A stretch of DNA of 19,496 bases from an uncultured Roseiflexaceae bacterium (GTDB taxonomy: Bacteria > Chloroflexota > Chloroflexia > Chloroflexales > Roseiflexaceae), in contig CAIZHO010000304.1 in assembly GCA_903932805.1 (NCBI GenBank), positions 1-19,496 of the forward strand. The letters run 5' to 3'. Below the pieces are notes generated by a model that was not told where the DNA came from, searched no databases, and saw only the letters and a program-made list of their open reading frames with translations. The translations under genes were made by a program, and so were the position numbers. Shown here piece by piece: positions 7,621 to 15,824 of the stretch (position 1 is its first letter; every line of letters begins with the position of its first letter).

Positions 7621-8184
7621 ATGTCTCGTATTGGTAAACAACCGATCAACCTCCCCAAGGGTGTCGATATCCACATCGCCGAGGGGAATCTGTTGACGGT
7701 TAAGGGGCCCAAGGGCACCCTCTCGCAGGCATTGCCAGCGAGCATCAACATCGAAAACACGGGCACCCAACTGCTCGTGACGCGCCCTACGGACGGCAAA
7801 GAACACCGCTCGTTGCACGGGTTGACACGGACGCTCCTGGCCAACATGGTCGAGGGTGTCACCAACGGATTCACCCGTGTCCTCGAAGTGTTGGGCGTCG
7901 GTTATCGTGCAGCACGTGAAGGCAAAAACATCGTTGTCTTCGTCGGCTACTCGCACCCTATCCGCGTTGTCCCACCCGAAGGGATTTCGTTCGAAATCAT
8001 CGAGCGTAAGACTGCCAGCGAACCCCAGCAAGTAATTGTCAAGGGGATCGATAAGCAGTTGGTCGGTGAGCAGGCGGCCAAGATTCGCGCATTGCGACCA
8101 CCCGAGCCCTATAAAGGCTACGGTATTAAGTTCCAAGGCGAGCGAGTCCGTCGCAAAGCTGGTAAGGCCGGTAAGGCGAAGTAA
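7621..8184 (+). CDS. rplF: Ribosomal protein L6 (uL6)
   Basis: 187-residue L6 with the two duplicated alpha/beta domains of the family, located near the GTPase-factor site of the 50S subunit. Seen are [27 protein letters not shown], then [15 protein letters not shown] and GVGYRA, and the C-terminal [15 protein letters not shown] followed by a GKAGKAK basic tail. GGGGAG precedes ATG 7621. It is slightly longer than the E. coli protein because of the Lys-rich end. Confidence 0.97.
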   Translation: MSRIGKQPINLPKGVDIHIAEGNLLTVKGPKGTLSQALPASINIENTGTQLLVTRPTDGKEHRSLHGLTRTLLANMVEGVTNGFTRVLEVLGVGYRAAREGKNIVVFVGYSHPIRVVPPEGISFEIIERKTASEPQQVIVKGIDKQLVGEQAAKIRALRPPEPYKGYGIKFQGERVRRKAGKAGKAK

Positions 8185-8194
8185 TGACAGTAGC

Positions 8195-8219
8195 GGGGAG
8201 AGTGCAGCTCATTTTCCCC
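8195..8219 (+). promoter_or_regulatory. Hairpin between rplF and rplR
   Basis: GGGGAGA at 8195-8201 pairs with TTTCCCC at 8213-8219 with one G-T wobble, leaving an 11-nt loop. The bases after it (CAATACTG) contain no T-run. It lies about 10 nt after the rplF stop. Weak evidence for function. Confidence 0.3.
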
Positions 8220-8241
8220 CAATACTGATTAGGAGATTGAC

Positions 8242-8592
8242 ATGGCAGTACGTAAAGCTCGTGAGCTTCGTCTGCGCCGACATAGCCGGGTACGGCGCAA
8301 GGTCGAGGGCACCACTATCCGCCCACGGTTGAGCGTCTTCCGCAGCAGCGCGCATATTTATGCCCAGGTAATCGATGATGTGACCGGCAACACGTTGCTG
8401 TCTGCTTCGAGCAAGGCAGACAAACTGACCGGCACCAAGAGCGAGCAGGCCGCAAAGGTCGGCGAACTCATCGCTAGCAAGGCCAAGACTGCGGGGATTA
8501 CCACAGTCGTATTCGACCGTGGTGGCTTCCGTTATCATGGCCGCGTTCAGGCCCTAGCCGACGGCGCACGCAAGGGCGGCCTCGAGTTCTAA
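8242..8592 (+). CDS. rplR: Ribosomal protein L18 (uL18)
   Basis: 116-residue L18, which binds 5S rRNA with L5 and L25. The basic N-terminus ([11 protein letters not shown]) is followed by [20 protein letters not shown] near residues 28-47, the [10 protein letters not shown] helix and the [20 protein letters not shown] signature at the C-terminal end. TAGGAG lies before ATG 8242. Full length and uninterrupted. Confidence 0.97.
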   Translation: MAVRKARELRLRRHSRVRRKVEGTTIRPRLSVFRSSAHIYAQVIDDVTGNTLLSASSKADKLTGTKSEQAAKVGELIASKAKTAGITTVVFDRGGFRYHGRVQALADGARKGGLEF

Positions 8593-8613
8593 GGTATCTG
8601 TTTTGATATGTCG

Positions 8614-8633
8614 TGTATCTGAGTACAGATACA
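8614..8633 (+). promoter_or_regulatory. Hairpin between rplR and rpsE with a duplicated left arm
   Basis: TGTATCTG at 8614-8621 pairs perfectly with CAGATACA at 8626-8633 around a 4-nt loop. A second copy of GTATCTG sits upstream at 8594-8600 and could pair with the same right arm, so two mutually exclusive stems are possible. It lies about 11 nt before the GGAGGA of rpsE. A switch function is speculative. Confidence 0.45.
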
Positions 8634-8653
8634 AGCGAGACGGTGGAGGAGTT

Positions 8654-9196
8654 GTGGCAAAGAAACAGATCAATTCCGAGGGCCTTGAGCTCGAGGAAAA
8701 AATCGTACAAATCAACCGCGTGTCAAAAGTCGTAAAGGGCGGACGCCGCTTTAGCTTCAGCACGATGGTTGTTGTCGGTGATGGGAACGGACATGTGGGT
8801 GTTGGTATGGGTAAAGCTGCTGAAGTCCCCGATGCAATCCGCAAGGGTGTCGAAGCAGCCAAGAAGAACTTGATCTTCGTCCCATTGGCACGTGCCACAG
8901 TCACGCACGAGAGCGAAGCAGAGTACTCTGCCACCAAAGTGCGTTTGATCCCTGCAGCACCTGGTACTGGCGTTATCGCGGGTCGCGGTGTACGTCCGGT
9001 GGTAGAGGCAGCCGGCATCAAGGACTTGTTGTCGAAGCGCTACGGGAGCAACAATCCCGTGAACGTCGTCAAGGCAACCTTTGAGGCATTGCGCCAAATG
9101 AAGTCGGTCGATTCGACCGCAAAAGAGCGTGGCCTGACCCGTCACGAGTTGCGCCAGCGCCGTATGGTGAAGAGCGCCATCAAGCAGGAGTCGTAG
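8654..9196 (+). CDS. rpsE: Ribosomal protein S5 (uS5)
   Basis: 180-residue S5, a decoding-fidelity protein at the mRNA entry region. The N-terminal dsRBD-like domain contains [20 protein letters not shown] near 21-40 and [17 protein letters not shown] near 42-58. The C-terminal domain has [19 protein letters not shown] near 104-122. The frame extends upstream to a TTG at 8603, but GTG 8654 gives the canonical MAKKQ-like start next to GGAGGA (8645-8650). The spacing of 3-4 nt is short. The stop is 3 nt before rpmD. Confidence 0.96.
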   Translation: MAKKQINSEGLELEEKIVQINRVSKVVKGGRRFSFSTMVVVGDGNGHVGVGMGKAAEVPDAIRKGVEAAKKNLIFVPLARATVTHESEAEYSATKVRLIPAAPGTGVIAGRGVRPVVEAAGIKDLLSKRYGSNNPVNVVKATFEALRQMKSVDSTAKERGLTRHELRQRRMVKSAIKQES

Positions 9197-9199
9197 GTC

Positions 9200-9400
9200 A
9201 TGGCAAAATTGCGAATAACCTATACCAAGAGCTCCATTGGGTACAGCATTGACCAAAAAGAGACCGTAAAGTCGATTGGTCTGCGCAAGCTCAATAGCAC
9301 CGTTGTCCGCGAAGACACCCCGACGGTGCGTGGCATGATTTTCAAGGTTCGTCACTTGGTGACGGTCCAAGAAATCGCAGAAAACGAGGCTCAATCATGA
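9200..9400 (+). CDS. rpmD: Ribosomal protein L30 (uL30)
   Basis: 66-residue L30, a small 50S protein. [15 protein letters not shown] followed by [21 protein letters not shown] and an [13 protein letters not shown]-terminus fits the family. ATG 9200 lies 3 nt after the rpsE stop and uses the GGAG within the rpsE end. Its TGA overlaps the rplO ATG by 4 nt (ATGA, 9397-9400). Confidence 0.96.
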   Translation: MAKLRITYTKSSIGYSIDQKETVKSIGLRKLNSTVVREDTPTVRGMIFKVRHLVTVQEIAENEAQS

Positions 9401-9903
9401 AGTTGACCGATTTGCGTCCAGCAGCCGGATCCACCCGCACCTCAAAACGTGTCGGCCGTGGGTATGGTTCTGGTAAAGGTAAAACTGCTGGTAAGGGTAT
9501 GATGGGTCAAAAGGCACGATCGGGACCAAACCCGTATCGCACCTTTGAAGGCGGTCAGAACCGCTTGACCAAGCGTATGCCGTATCTGCGTGGCTTCAAG
9601 AATCGCTGGCGCATTGAATACCAAGTATTGAATGTTGCTGACCTGAGCGAATTGCCGGCAGGCACGACGCTGACCGTGACCGAACTGGTTGCCGGTGGCT
9701 TGATCAAAGCTGACCGTCCGGTGAAGTTGTTGGGTGACGGCGATATCAACGTCGCGTTGACCGTCGAAGTCCACAAGGCAAGTGCAACGGCCCGTCAGAA
9801 AATCGAAGCAGCTGGTGGCACAGTGACCGAGTTGCAGTGGACGTTGATTCGTCCATCACGGAGCTTCGGTGTCCACTCTGTATCACGGCAGGCAGCTGAA
9901 TAA
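9397..9903 (+). CDS. rplO: Ribosomal protein L15 (uL15)
   Basis: 168-residue L15, a late assembly protein with a long basic N-terminal extension. [20 protein letters not shown] leads into [20 protein letters not shown] and [18 protein letters not shown]. The C-terminal globular part ends in a [10 protein letters not shown] tail that continues beyond the typical domain. Translation is coupled to rpmD by a 4-nt overlap. A conspicuous 11-bp hairpin follows in the 61-nt gap to secY. Confidence 0.97.
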   Translation: MKLTDLRPAAGSTRTSKRVGRGYGSGKGKTAGKGMMGQKARSGPNPYRTFEGGQNRLTKRMPYLRGFKNRWRIEYQVLNVADLSELPAGTTLTVTELVAGGLIKADRPVKLLGDGDINVALTVEVHKASATARQKIEAAGGTVTELQWTLIRPSRSFGVHSVSRQAAE

Positions 9904-9914
9904 CAGACGGTATG

Positions 9915-9940
9915 GTGGTGAACGCTCCGGCGTTCACCAC
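9915..9940 (+). promoter_or_regulatory. Strong 11-bp hairpin between rplO and secY
   Basis: GTGGTGAACGC at 9915-9925 is the exact reverse complement of GCGTTCACCAC at 9930-9940, with a TCCG tetraloop. The bases after it (GACTGGCTTTGAG) are not a T-run, so it lacks the tail of an intrinsic terminator. It lies 11 nt after the rplO stop and about 10 nt before the GAGGAG of secY. It could set the stoichiometry between ribosomal genes and secY by processing or partial attenuation. Confidence 0.6.
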
Positions 9941-9964
9941 GACTGGCTTTGAGGAGATAGGTCC

Positions 9965-11320
9965 ATGCTTACGTCAGTGTTACAAGCACTGCAAGTGCCA
10001 GAACTGCGTCGCCGGGTGTTTTTCACCCTGGGGATGCTGCTGGTTTTTCGATTTATTGCACACATCCCTGTGCCATATCTCGACCCACAAGCACTTGCCA
10101 GTCTGAAAGAGGCGTTGCAGAGCAATCAGCTCGCCCAGCTGCTGAATATTTTTGCAGGTGGTGCATTGCAGAATCTGTCCGTTGCATCGATGGGTGTCTA
10201 CCCGTACATCACGGCGCAGATTATTGTGCAATTGCTACAGCCGTTGATTCCGGCACTGAACGACCTTCGCAAAGAAGGCGAGCAGGGTCGCATCAAAATC
10301 AATCAGATTACCTTCGTCGCCACCATTCCGATGGCATTGTTGTCGGCCTACGGCCAGACACTGACGCTCGATCGCAGCCTAGGCAGCGGCCAGAGCTTGT
10401 TTCGATCGTCGTTTGACATCGTCAACAACTTCATGCCGACCTTTACGATTCTTGTTGCCATGCTGGCAGGGACGATGTTCCTGATCTGGTTGGGCGAGCA
10501 AATTCAGTCGTACGGAATAGGCAACGGGATTTCGATGATTATCTTTGCAGGTATCGTGTCTGGGTTGCCAGCACTCGTATTGCAAGGATTTACATCGGTC
10601 GAAACCGGCGGTGCAGAGACCGTCATTGGGATTATTGCATTCTTGGCGATTGCGCTGTTGACCATAGTGGGCATCATCATGATGCACGAAGGGCAACGAC
10701 GGATCCCGGTGCAATATGCCAAGCGTATGCGGGGCAATCGCCAATACGGCGGACAGACCAGTCATATCCCCCTGAAGGTGAATATGGCCGGTATGATTCC
10801 GTTGATTTTTGCGCAGAGCATCATTATCTTCCCTGGGACGTTGGCCTCGTACGCGTGTCCGGAAGTGACTGCACCAGCTGATGCTTCGATTTTGAAGCAA
10901 GTTGCGTGTTTCACGTATCAGACATTCAGCCCGCAATACGGAACGGGGACGTGGGTATATTCGCTGGGGTTGTTCGTGTTGGTTTTCTTCTTCACGTACT
11001 TCTACACGAAGGTTATCTTCGAGCAGCAGAATATCCCCGACACGTTGCAAAAGAACGGTGGGTTTATCTTGGGTATTCGCCCAGGCAAGAACACCGAAGT
11101 ATACCTCGACCAGATTGTGACCCGCTTAACGCGGACCGGCGCAATCTTCTTGGGACTGGTTGCGATTCTGCCATTCTTGACACAAGCCATCACTGGTGTC
11201 CCGATTGGTTTGGGTGCTACGGCGTTGCTCATTGTCGTCGGTGTTGCGGTTGACACATTGCGCCAAATCGAAGCGCAGTTGGTCATGCGGAACTATGAGG
11301 GCTTTTTGGGACGACGGTAG
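9965..11320 (+). CDS. secY: Protein translocase subunit SecY
   Basis: 451-residue channel subunit of the SecYEG translocon in the inner membrane. About ten hydrophobic segments are visible, at roughly residues 17-36, 64-90, 112-130, 157-178, 185-208, 217-240, 272-294, 329-350, 391-407 and 410-430. Family motifs include GVYPYITAQIIVQLL (77-91), YGIGNGISMIIF, RRIPVQYAKR (245-254), GGFILGIRPG (365-374) and the C-terminal QLVMRNYEGFL. GAGGAG lies upstream of ATG 9965. Between segments 7 and 8, a loop expected to face outside carries C298 and C315, which is unusual enough to note. It sits between rplO and adk as in many bacteria. Confidence 0.98.
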   Translation: MLTSVLQALQVPELRRRVFFTLGMLLVFRFIAHIPVPYLDPQALASLKEALQSNQLAQLLNIFAGGALQNLSVASMGVYPYITAQIIVQLLQPLIPALNDLRKEGEQGRIKINQITFVATIPMALLSAYGQTLTLDRSLGSGQSLFRSSFDIVNNFMPTFTILVAMLAGTMFLIWLGEQIQSYGIGNGISMIIFAGIVSGLPALVLQGFTSVETGGAETVIGIIAFLAIALLTIVGIIMMHEGQRRIPVQYAKRMRGNRQYGGQTSHIPLKVNMAGMIPLIFAQSIIIFPGTLASYACPEVTAPADASILKQVACFTYQTFSPQYGTGTWVYSLGLFVLVFFFTYFYTKVIFEQQNIPDTLQKNGGFILGIRPGKNTEVYLDQIVTRLTRTGAIFLGLVAILPFLTQAITGVPIGLGATALLIVVGVAVDTLRQIEAQLVMRNYEGFLGRR

Positions 11321-11354
11321 GACTGCAGTTCAACGAAGAGCGGCGGAGGATTTG

Positions 11355-12014
11355 ATGGATGTCATTCTGCTCGGTGCACCGGGAGCGGGCAAGGGAACGC
11401 AAGCGAAGGCGCTTGAAGAACACTCGGGATTGGTGCATGTGGCAAGTGGCGATCTCTTCCGCTCGGCACTTCGGCAGGGGACCGAGCTTGGTATGCTTGC
11501 GAAGTCGTACATGGATCGCGGCGAGCTGGTCCCGGACGAAGTTGTTATACGCATGATTATGGAGCGTATCGCGCAGCCGGATTGTCAGCGAGGTGTAATC
11601 TTTGACGGATTCCCCCGTACGATTGACCAGGTTGCGGCGCTAACGGTTGAACTCGAGCGTCAGGGGCGGGATTTGCGGTATGTTTTGTTCCTCAAAGTCC
11701 CAGAAGAGACGCTTTTGCGCAGAATTGCCGGTCGTGAGACTTGTAAAACTTGCGGTTCAACGTATAATGTATATTACTTTCCATCCAAACGTCCCGACGT
11801 TTGTGACGAGTGCGGTGGGAGGTTGTATCAGCGGAACGACGACAACATGGAAACGGCCCAACGGCGGCTCGGTGTCTATTTTGCGCAGACGTTACCATTG
11901 ATTGACCACTACCGTACGCAGGGATTGCTGCGTGAAATTGATGGCCAGCGTGAAATCACGCAGGTCACGCAAGACATGTTGCATGTCATGGAGAGCAATG
12001 GCAGTCACGCGTAA
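11355..12014 (+). CDS. adk: Adenylate kinase (zinc-LID type)
   Basis: 219-residue cytoplasmic adenylate kinase, converting ATP + AMP to 2 ADP. The P-loop GAPGAGKGT is at residues 7-15, the AMP-binding helix contains SGDLFRSALRQGT (31-43), and DGFPRT is at 84-89. The long-form LID holds C130, C133, C150 and C153, the four-Cys zinc site of many Gram-positive-type enzymes, followed by QRNDDN. ATG 11355 follows GGAGGA (11345-11350). The frame is open further upstream inside secY, but that would not give the MDVILLG start. The 3' end overlaps map by 17 nt. Confidence 0.97.
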   Translation: MDVILLGAPGAGKGTQAKALEEHSGLVHVASGDLFRSALRQGTELGMLAKSYMDRGELVPDEVVIRMIMERIAQPDCQRGVIFDGFPRTIDQVAALTVELERQGRDLRYVLFLKVPEETLLRRIAGRETCKTCGSTYNVYYFPSKRPDVCDECGGRLYQRNDDNMETAQRRLGVYFAQTLPLIDHYRTQGLLREIDGQREITQVTQDMLHVMESNGSHA

Positions 12015-12777
12015 GAACAAACGTGAACTCGCAGCGATGCGACGAGCGGGCGCGATTGTCGGAGCAAGTCATCGTATGTTACGTACGTGTGTCGAGCCAG
12101 GCATCACCACGCGTGAGCTTGACACACGTGTCCATATGTTGATCACCCGCCTCGGTGGTCAACCATCGTTCTTAGGATATGGCGGTCCGCCACCGTACCC
12201 GGCGGCGACCTGCATATCGGTGAACGAAGAACTGGTGCATGGCATCCCCGGCAAGCGCGTCTTGCGCGAGGGTGACATTGTGAGCATCGACATAGGGGTG
12301 CAGTACGACGGGTATCATGCAGATTCTGCATGGAGCTATGCAGTGGGAGCAATTAGTGACGAAGCTGCAGGACTGCTACGGGTAACGGAAGAGACCTTGT
12401 ATCATGCGCTGTCGGTTGTGCAAACAGGGGCACGATTGTCAGACATCTCGTGGGCTATCCAGAGTTACGCGGAAGCGCGTGGATATGGCGTAATCCGCAA
12501 CTACATTAGCCATGGCATTGGGCAGGCGCTCCATGAGGACCCACAAATCCTCAATTATGGACCGGCGGGGCGAGGGCTCGTCCTGCAACCAGGCATGACA
12601 TTTGCGATTGAGCCAATGATTGTGTGTGGTGCGCCGACAACTACGGTCCTGCGTGACGGGTGGACGGTGGTGACGACCGATGGTCGTTACGCGGCACACT
12701 ATGAACACACGGTGGCAGTGACCGACGGAGAGACGGAAATCCTGACGAGTCAGGAGACGAGTGAAGAGGAACTATGA
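11998..12777 (+). CDS. map: Methionine aminopeptidase, type I
   Basis: 259-residue enzyme that removes the initiator Met from nascent proteins. Active-site residues are visible: substrate His H81 in ELVHGIPG, metal ligands D98 (SIDIG), D109 (HADSA), H172 (SHGIG), E205 (FAIEP) and E236 (YEHTV), plus H179. There is no N-terminal zinc-finger extension, matching the short type I form. ATG 11998 follows GGAG at 11990-11993 and lies inside the adk end, a 17-nt overlap. An in-frame ATG at 11983 has no visible ribosome-binding site. The TGA overlaps the infA ATG by 4 nt. Confidence 0.97.
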   Translation: MAVTRKNKRELAAMRRAGAIVGASHRMLRTCVEPGITTRELDTRVHMLITRLGGQPSFLGYGGPPPYPAATCISVNEELVHGIPGKRVLREGDIVSIDIGVQYDGYHADSAWSYAVGAISDEAAGLLRVTEETLYHALSVVQTGARLSDISWAIQSYAEARGYGVIRNYISHGIGQALHEDPQILNYGPAGRGLVLQPGMTFAIEPMIVCGAPTTTVLRDGWTVVTTDGRYAAHYEHTVAVTDGETEILTSQETSEEEL

Positions 12778-12995
12778 CCAAGAAAAAAGACGTGATCGAA
12801 ATGGAAGGAACGGTTCTCGAACCGTTGCCGAATGCAATGTTCCAAGTACAACTCGAGAATGGTCCTGAGGTTCTCGCACATATCTCGGGTCGGATGCGGA
12901 TGAATTACATTCGGATTTTGAAGGGCGATCGCGTTTTGGTTGAACTCTCACCGTACGACTTGACTCGTGGTCGTATCACATATCGGTACAAGTAA
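12774..12995 (+). CDS. infA: Translation initiation factor IF-1
   Basis: 73-residue S1/OB-fold factor that binds the 30S A site during initiation. It starts [20 protein letters not shown], continues with [20 protein letters not shown] and ends with the [20 protein letters not shown] signature and a YRYK tail. It overlaps the map stop (ATGA). The map-infA-rpmJ order is widespread in bacteria outside Enterobacteria. Confidence 0.98.
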   Translation: MTKKKDVIEMEGTVLEPLPNAMFQVQLENGPEVLAHISGRMRMNYIRILKGDRVLVELSPYDLTRGRITYRYK

Positions 12996-13011
12996 CCGTT
13001 AGGGGGCTATT

Positions 13012-13128
13012 GTGAAGGTTCAGGCTTCGGTCAAACCACGCTGCGAATACTGTCGCGTCATCAAACGCAAGGGCATCATCCGGGTGATTTGCAAGCGCAC
13101 ACCCAAGCACAAGCAGCGTCAGGGTTAA
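13012..13128 (+). CDS. rpmJ: Ribosomal protein L36 (bL36), zinc form
   Basis: Short 38-residue gene: GTG at 13012, TAA at 13126-13128. The product starts [20 protein letters not shown] and ends [12 protein letters not shown]. The three Cys and one His that bind zinc in L36 are present: C11, C14, C27 and H33 (within PKH). The GTG is preceded by AGGGGG (13001-13006). Between infA and rpsM is the usual location. Family length is 37-38 residues, so it is complete. Confidence 0.96.
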   Translation: MKVQASVKPRCEYCRVIKRKGIIRVICKRTPKHKQRQG

Positions 13129-13149
13129 TACACCAGGATAAGTGGAAGC

Positions 13150-13172
13150 TCGTTGTACGACAGGTACGACGA
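13150..13172 (+). promoter_or_regulatory. Hairpin upstream of rpsM
   Basis: TCGTTGTA at 13150-13157 pairs with TACGACGA at 13165-13172 with one G-T pair and a 7-nt loop, in the 66-nt rpmJ-rpsM gap. In E. coli S4 represses the alpha operon at the rpsM leader, so this position is suggestive, but the known pseudoknot was not recognised here. Confidence 0.3.
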
Positions 13173-13194
13173 CACAGATCGTAAAGAGGCAAGC

Positions 13195-13575
13195 ATGGCT
13201 CGTATTGCTGGGATAGACATCCCACGAAACAAGCGTATCGACATCGCGATTACGTACGTGTTTGGGATTGGTCGTACCAATGGTTCCGAAATTTTGGCAC
13301 GGGCAAACGTCAACCCGGCCACTCGCGTCCGTGACCTGACCGAAGAAGAGCAAATCCGGATCCGTGAAATCGTCGAACGCGAATTCCGCGTAGAGGGCGA
13401 TCTTCGTCGTGAAATCCAAATGAACATCAAGCGATTGATGGACATTGCATGCTATCGCGGTTTGCGCCATCGTAAGGGTCTGCCGGTCCGTGGTCAGCGC
13501 ACACGCACCAACGCCCGCACCCGCCGTGGCCGCAAAGGCGCTTCAATCGGAATCAAGAAGAAGGTCAAAAAGTAA
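13195..13575 (+). CDS. rpsM: Ribosomal protein S13 (uS13)
   Basis: 126-residue S13 of the 30S head, forming bridges B1a/B1b and touching P-site tRNA through its basic tail. It begins [20 protein letters not shown] and has [14 protein letters not shown] and the [20 protein letters not shown] signature near 87-106. The Lys-rich end is GIKKKVKK. The frame opens upstream at 13153, but ATG 13195 matches the family start and follows an AGAGG site. Confidence 0.97.
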   Translation: MARIAGIDIPRNKRIDIAITYVFGIGRTNGSEILARANVNPATRVRDLTEEEQIRIREIVEREFRVEGDLRREIQMNIKRLMDIACYRGLRHRKGLPVRGQRTRTNARTRRGRKGASIGIKKKVKK

Positions 13576-13590
13576 TCATTGCAATACTTT

Positions 13591-13610
13591 CGCCCGTCGT
13601 GATGACGGCG
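13591..13610 (+). promoter_or_regulatory. Bulged hairpin between rpsM and rpsK
   Basis: CGC-C-CGTC at 13591-13598 pairs with GACGGCG at 13604-13610, with one bulged C and a 5-nt loop. It lies in the 60-nt gap before rpsK. No T-run follows. Low-confidence structure. Confidence 0.3.
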
Positions 13611-13635
13611 CTGAGTAACAATGTGTGGAGGAATC

Positions 13636-14049
13636 ATGGCGAAGGCAACCAAGAGTTCAGCTGCTCCCAAACGACAACGCGGCAAGCGTCGTGAGCGGAA
13701 GAATGTACCACGTGGGCAGGCCCATGTGCAGAGCACATTCAACAATACGATTGTGACGATAACGGACCCTATGGGGAACGTGGTGTGCTGGTCAAGCGCC
13801 GGGCACAATGGCTTTAAGGGCTCACGCAAGAGCACCCCATACGCAGCTCAGATTGCAGCCGAAATCGCTGGCCGTAAGGCTATCGAAAACGGTATGCGCA
13901 CCATTGAAGTATTCGTCAAGGGTCCTGGTGCCGGCCGTGAAGCAGCCGTGCGTTCGTTGCAGTCTGCTGGGCTGCAGGTAAGCGCAATCACCGATGTCAC
14001 CCCAATTCCGCATAACGGCTGCCGACCGCCAAAGCGCCGGCGCGTTTAA
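13636..14049 (+). CDS. rpsK: Ribosomal protein S11 (uS11)
   Basis: 137-residue S11 of the 30S platform, near the E-site mRNA. The basic N-terminus ([17 protein letters not shown]) precedes [12 protein letters not shown] near 33-44, [19 protein letters not shown] near 54-72 and the invariant end [23 protein letters not shown] at 13627-13631 lies 4 nt before ATG 13636. The in-frame ATG at 13621 is upstream of that site and so disfavoured. Full length. Confidence 0.98.
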   Translation: MAKATKSSAAPKRQRGKRRERKNVPRGQAHVQSTFNNTIVTITDPMGNVVCWSSAGHNGFKGSRKSTPYAAQIAAEIAGRKAIENGMRTIEVFVKGPGAGREAAVRSLQSAGLQVSAITDVTPIPHNGCRPPKRRRV

Positions 14050-14067
14050 TCGAGGAGACTGCAGTAC

Positions 14068-14685
14068 ATGGCACGCTACCGTGGACCAATTGCCAAAATC
14101 AGCCGCCGGCTGAATATTGCTTTGACCGAAAAAGCACAGAAGGTGCTGAACAAGCGCCCCTTCCCTCCTGGCCAGCACGGCCCTTCGGCACGCCGCCGTC
14201 AGATGTCTGACTATGGCATGCAGTTGCAAGAGAAACAGAAGGCACGCTACATGTACGGGGTGCTTGAAAAGCAGTTCCGTAACTTGTATGCACGTGCACA
14301 GCGTGTCCCCGGCGAGACCGGCGCTGCGTTGTTCATGTTGCTCGAGCGTCGCCTCGACAATGTCGTTTATCGCATGGGTCTGGCTACGACGCGCCAACAG
14401 GCACGTCAGCTGGTAGCCCACGGTCACGTCACCGTCAACGGTCGCAAGACCAACATCCCTTCATTCACCGTTCGTGTCGGTGAGAAGATCGCCGTTCGCG
14501 TCGAAAGCCGCAAGCGCACGTACTTCAAGACCATCCTCGAAGCCAAAGAGCTACTGCATCGCGCTCCCGAGTGGATGCGTGTTGTGCATGCTGATCTGAG
14601 CGCGGAGATTGTGGCTCTGCCACGCCGTGAGGACGCTGAGCAAGGCATCAACGAGCAGTTGATCGTTGAGTTCTACAGCCGCTAG
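14068..14685 (+). CDS. rpsD: Ribosomal protein S4 (uS4), zinc-less form
   Basis: 205-residue S4, a primary 16S rRNA binder that nucleates 30S assembly. It starts [20 protein letters not shown] and has [18 protein letters not shown] near 33-50. The S4 RNA-binding domain is at about 94-157 ([35 protein letters not shown]). The N-terminal region lacks the four zinc cysteines found in some S4 proteins. It ends [10 protein letters not shown] as usual. GAGGAG lies about 10 nt before ATG 14068. It is placed between rpsK and rpoA as in alpha operons. Confidence 0.97.
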   Translation: MARYRGPIAKISRRLNIALTEKAQKVLNKRPFPPGQHGPSARRRQMSDYGMQLQEKQKARYMYGVLEKQFRNLYARAQRVPGETGAALFMLLERRLDNVVYRMGLATTRQQARQLVAHGHVTVNGRKTNIPSFTVRVGEKIAVRVESRKRTYFKTILEAKELLHRAPEWMRVVHADLSAEIVALPRREDAEQGINEQLIVEFYSR

Positions 14686-14736
14686 TCCTGGACTTGTGGC
14701 CGGTGTTGGGCAGTGACGATTGGAAGGAGGCAGCCG

Positions 14737-15738
14737 GTGTTAGACATCGCCAAGCCGAGTATTGAATTGGTTGCGGCAGAGGAAAACTACGGCCGCTTTA
14801 AGATAGAACCACTCGAGCCAGGGTATGGTCATACCCTCGGGAACGCGTTGCGTCGTGTGCTCTTGTCGTCCATTCCGGGGTCTGCGATTACCAAAATCAA
14901 GATCGACGGTGTGTACCATGAGTTTTCGACCATCCCCGGTGTGCGTGAAGACGTCACCGAAATCGTCTTGAACATCAAGGGGATTCGGCTTCGTTCACAT
15001 TCACCGCGCAAGGTGCGCATTTCCTTGGTAAAGCAAGGTCCTGGTCCGGTGTTGGCACGCCACATCGATGTACCGAGTAATGTGGAGCTGGTAAATCCAG
15101 ACCATTACATCTGCACATTAGATGGCAACGAAAGCCGCATCGAAATCGAGTTTACTGTCGATAAGGGTCGAGGATACGTTCCCGCCGAAATGGGAGAAAT
15201 CGCAGCGATCGGTGAAATTCCTATCGATGCGATCTATACACCTGTTCCGAAGGTCAATTATGTCGTCGAAAATACGCGTGTTGGCCAAGCGACGAATTAT
15301 GATCGTTTGATCATCGAGATTTTCACTGACGGGACGATCAAGCCAGGTGATGCGCTTATTCATTCAGCGCAGGTGTTGGTACAATACAACAAGATCATCT
15401 CGGAGTTTAGTCGCCCAATCGAAGCAGATGATGTACTCGAAGGTACTGCTGCGGTCATTGACAGCAACGCTATCCCGAGCACCATTATGGAAATGTCTGT
15501 GGATGCACTCGAGTTGACCACACGCACGCACAATTGTTTGCGACGTGCGGACATCACGAGCATCGGCCAGATTCTGCAGATGGACGAGAAGCAACTCAAG
15601 GCAGTTCGTAACCTTGGTGAGAAGTCACTCGACGAAATCAAGGATAAGGTTCGTGAAAAGTGCTTGAAGCACAATTACGATCCAGGCGGCAAGTGGAGCA
15701 GTAGTGCGGAAGCCACTGCAGACGTCGAGGCCGAATAA
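14737..15738 (+). CDS. rpoA: DNA-directed RNA polymerase subunit alpha
   Basis: 333-residue alpha subunit. The N-terminal dimerisation domain (about 1-235) contains PGYGHTLGNALRRVLLSSIP (28-47) and NYDRLIIEIFTDGTI. A linker leads to the C-terminal domain (about 253-312) with THNCLRRADITSIGQIL and VRNLGEKSLDEIK. R263 and N266 match residues that contact UP elements in E. coli. A polar SSAEATADVEAE tail follows. GTG 14737 is chosen because AAGGAGG (14724-14730) lies 6 nt before it; the frame opens 24 nt earlier at GTG 14713. Confidence 0.98.
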   Translation: MLDIAKPSIELVAAEENYGRFKIEPLEPGYGHTLGNALRRVLLSSIPGSAITKIKIDGVYHEFSTIPGVREDVTEIVLNIKGIRLRSHSPRKVRISLVKQGPGPVLARHIDVPSNVELVNPDHYICTLDGNESRIEIEFTVDKGRGYVPAEMGEIAAIGEIPIDAIYTPVPKVNYVVENTRVGQATNYDRLIIEIFTDGTIKPGDALIHSAQVLVQYNKIISEFSRPIEADDVLEGTAAVIDSNAIPSTIMEMSVDALELTTRTHNCLRRADITSIGQILQMDEKQLKAVRNLGEKSLDEIKDKVREKCLKHNYDPGGKWSSSAEATADVEAE

Positions 15739-15747
15739 AGACAAGAA

Positions 15748-15773
15748 TCCGTTGTGTGGGAGCATGCAACGGA
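15748..15773 (+). promoter_or_regulatory. Hairpin between rpoA and rplQ
   Basis: TCCGTTG at 15748-15754 is perfectly complementary to CAACGGA at 15767-15773, with a 12-nt loop. It lies 9 nt after the rpoA stop in the longest gap of the cluster (86 nt). No T-run follows. It may affect relative rpoA and rplQ expression; this is inference. Confidence 0.4.
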
Positions 15774-15824
15774 ATGGCAGACGGACACTCGTCAGAGTTG
15801 TACGTGAAGTTATGAGGGGCTACC

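Noticed and set aside
8603..8653. N-terminal extension of S5 and a TTGATA -35-like element upstream of rpsE
   Set aside because: GTG 8654 gives the normal S5 start; no acceptable -10 is present 16-18 nt after TTGATA.
10379..11050. 223-residue minus-strand open frame within secY
   Set aside because: SecY on the plus strand is unambiguous; the antisense product is polar and unstructured-looking.
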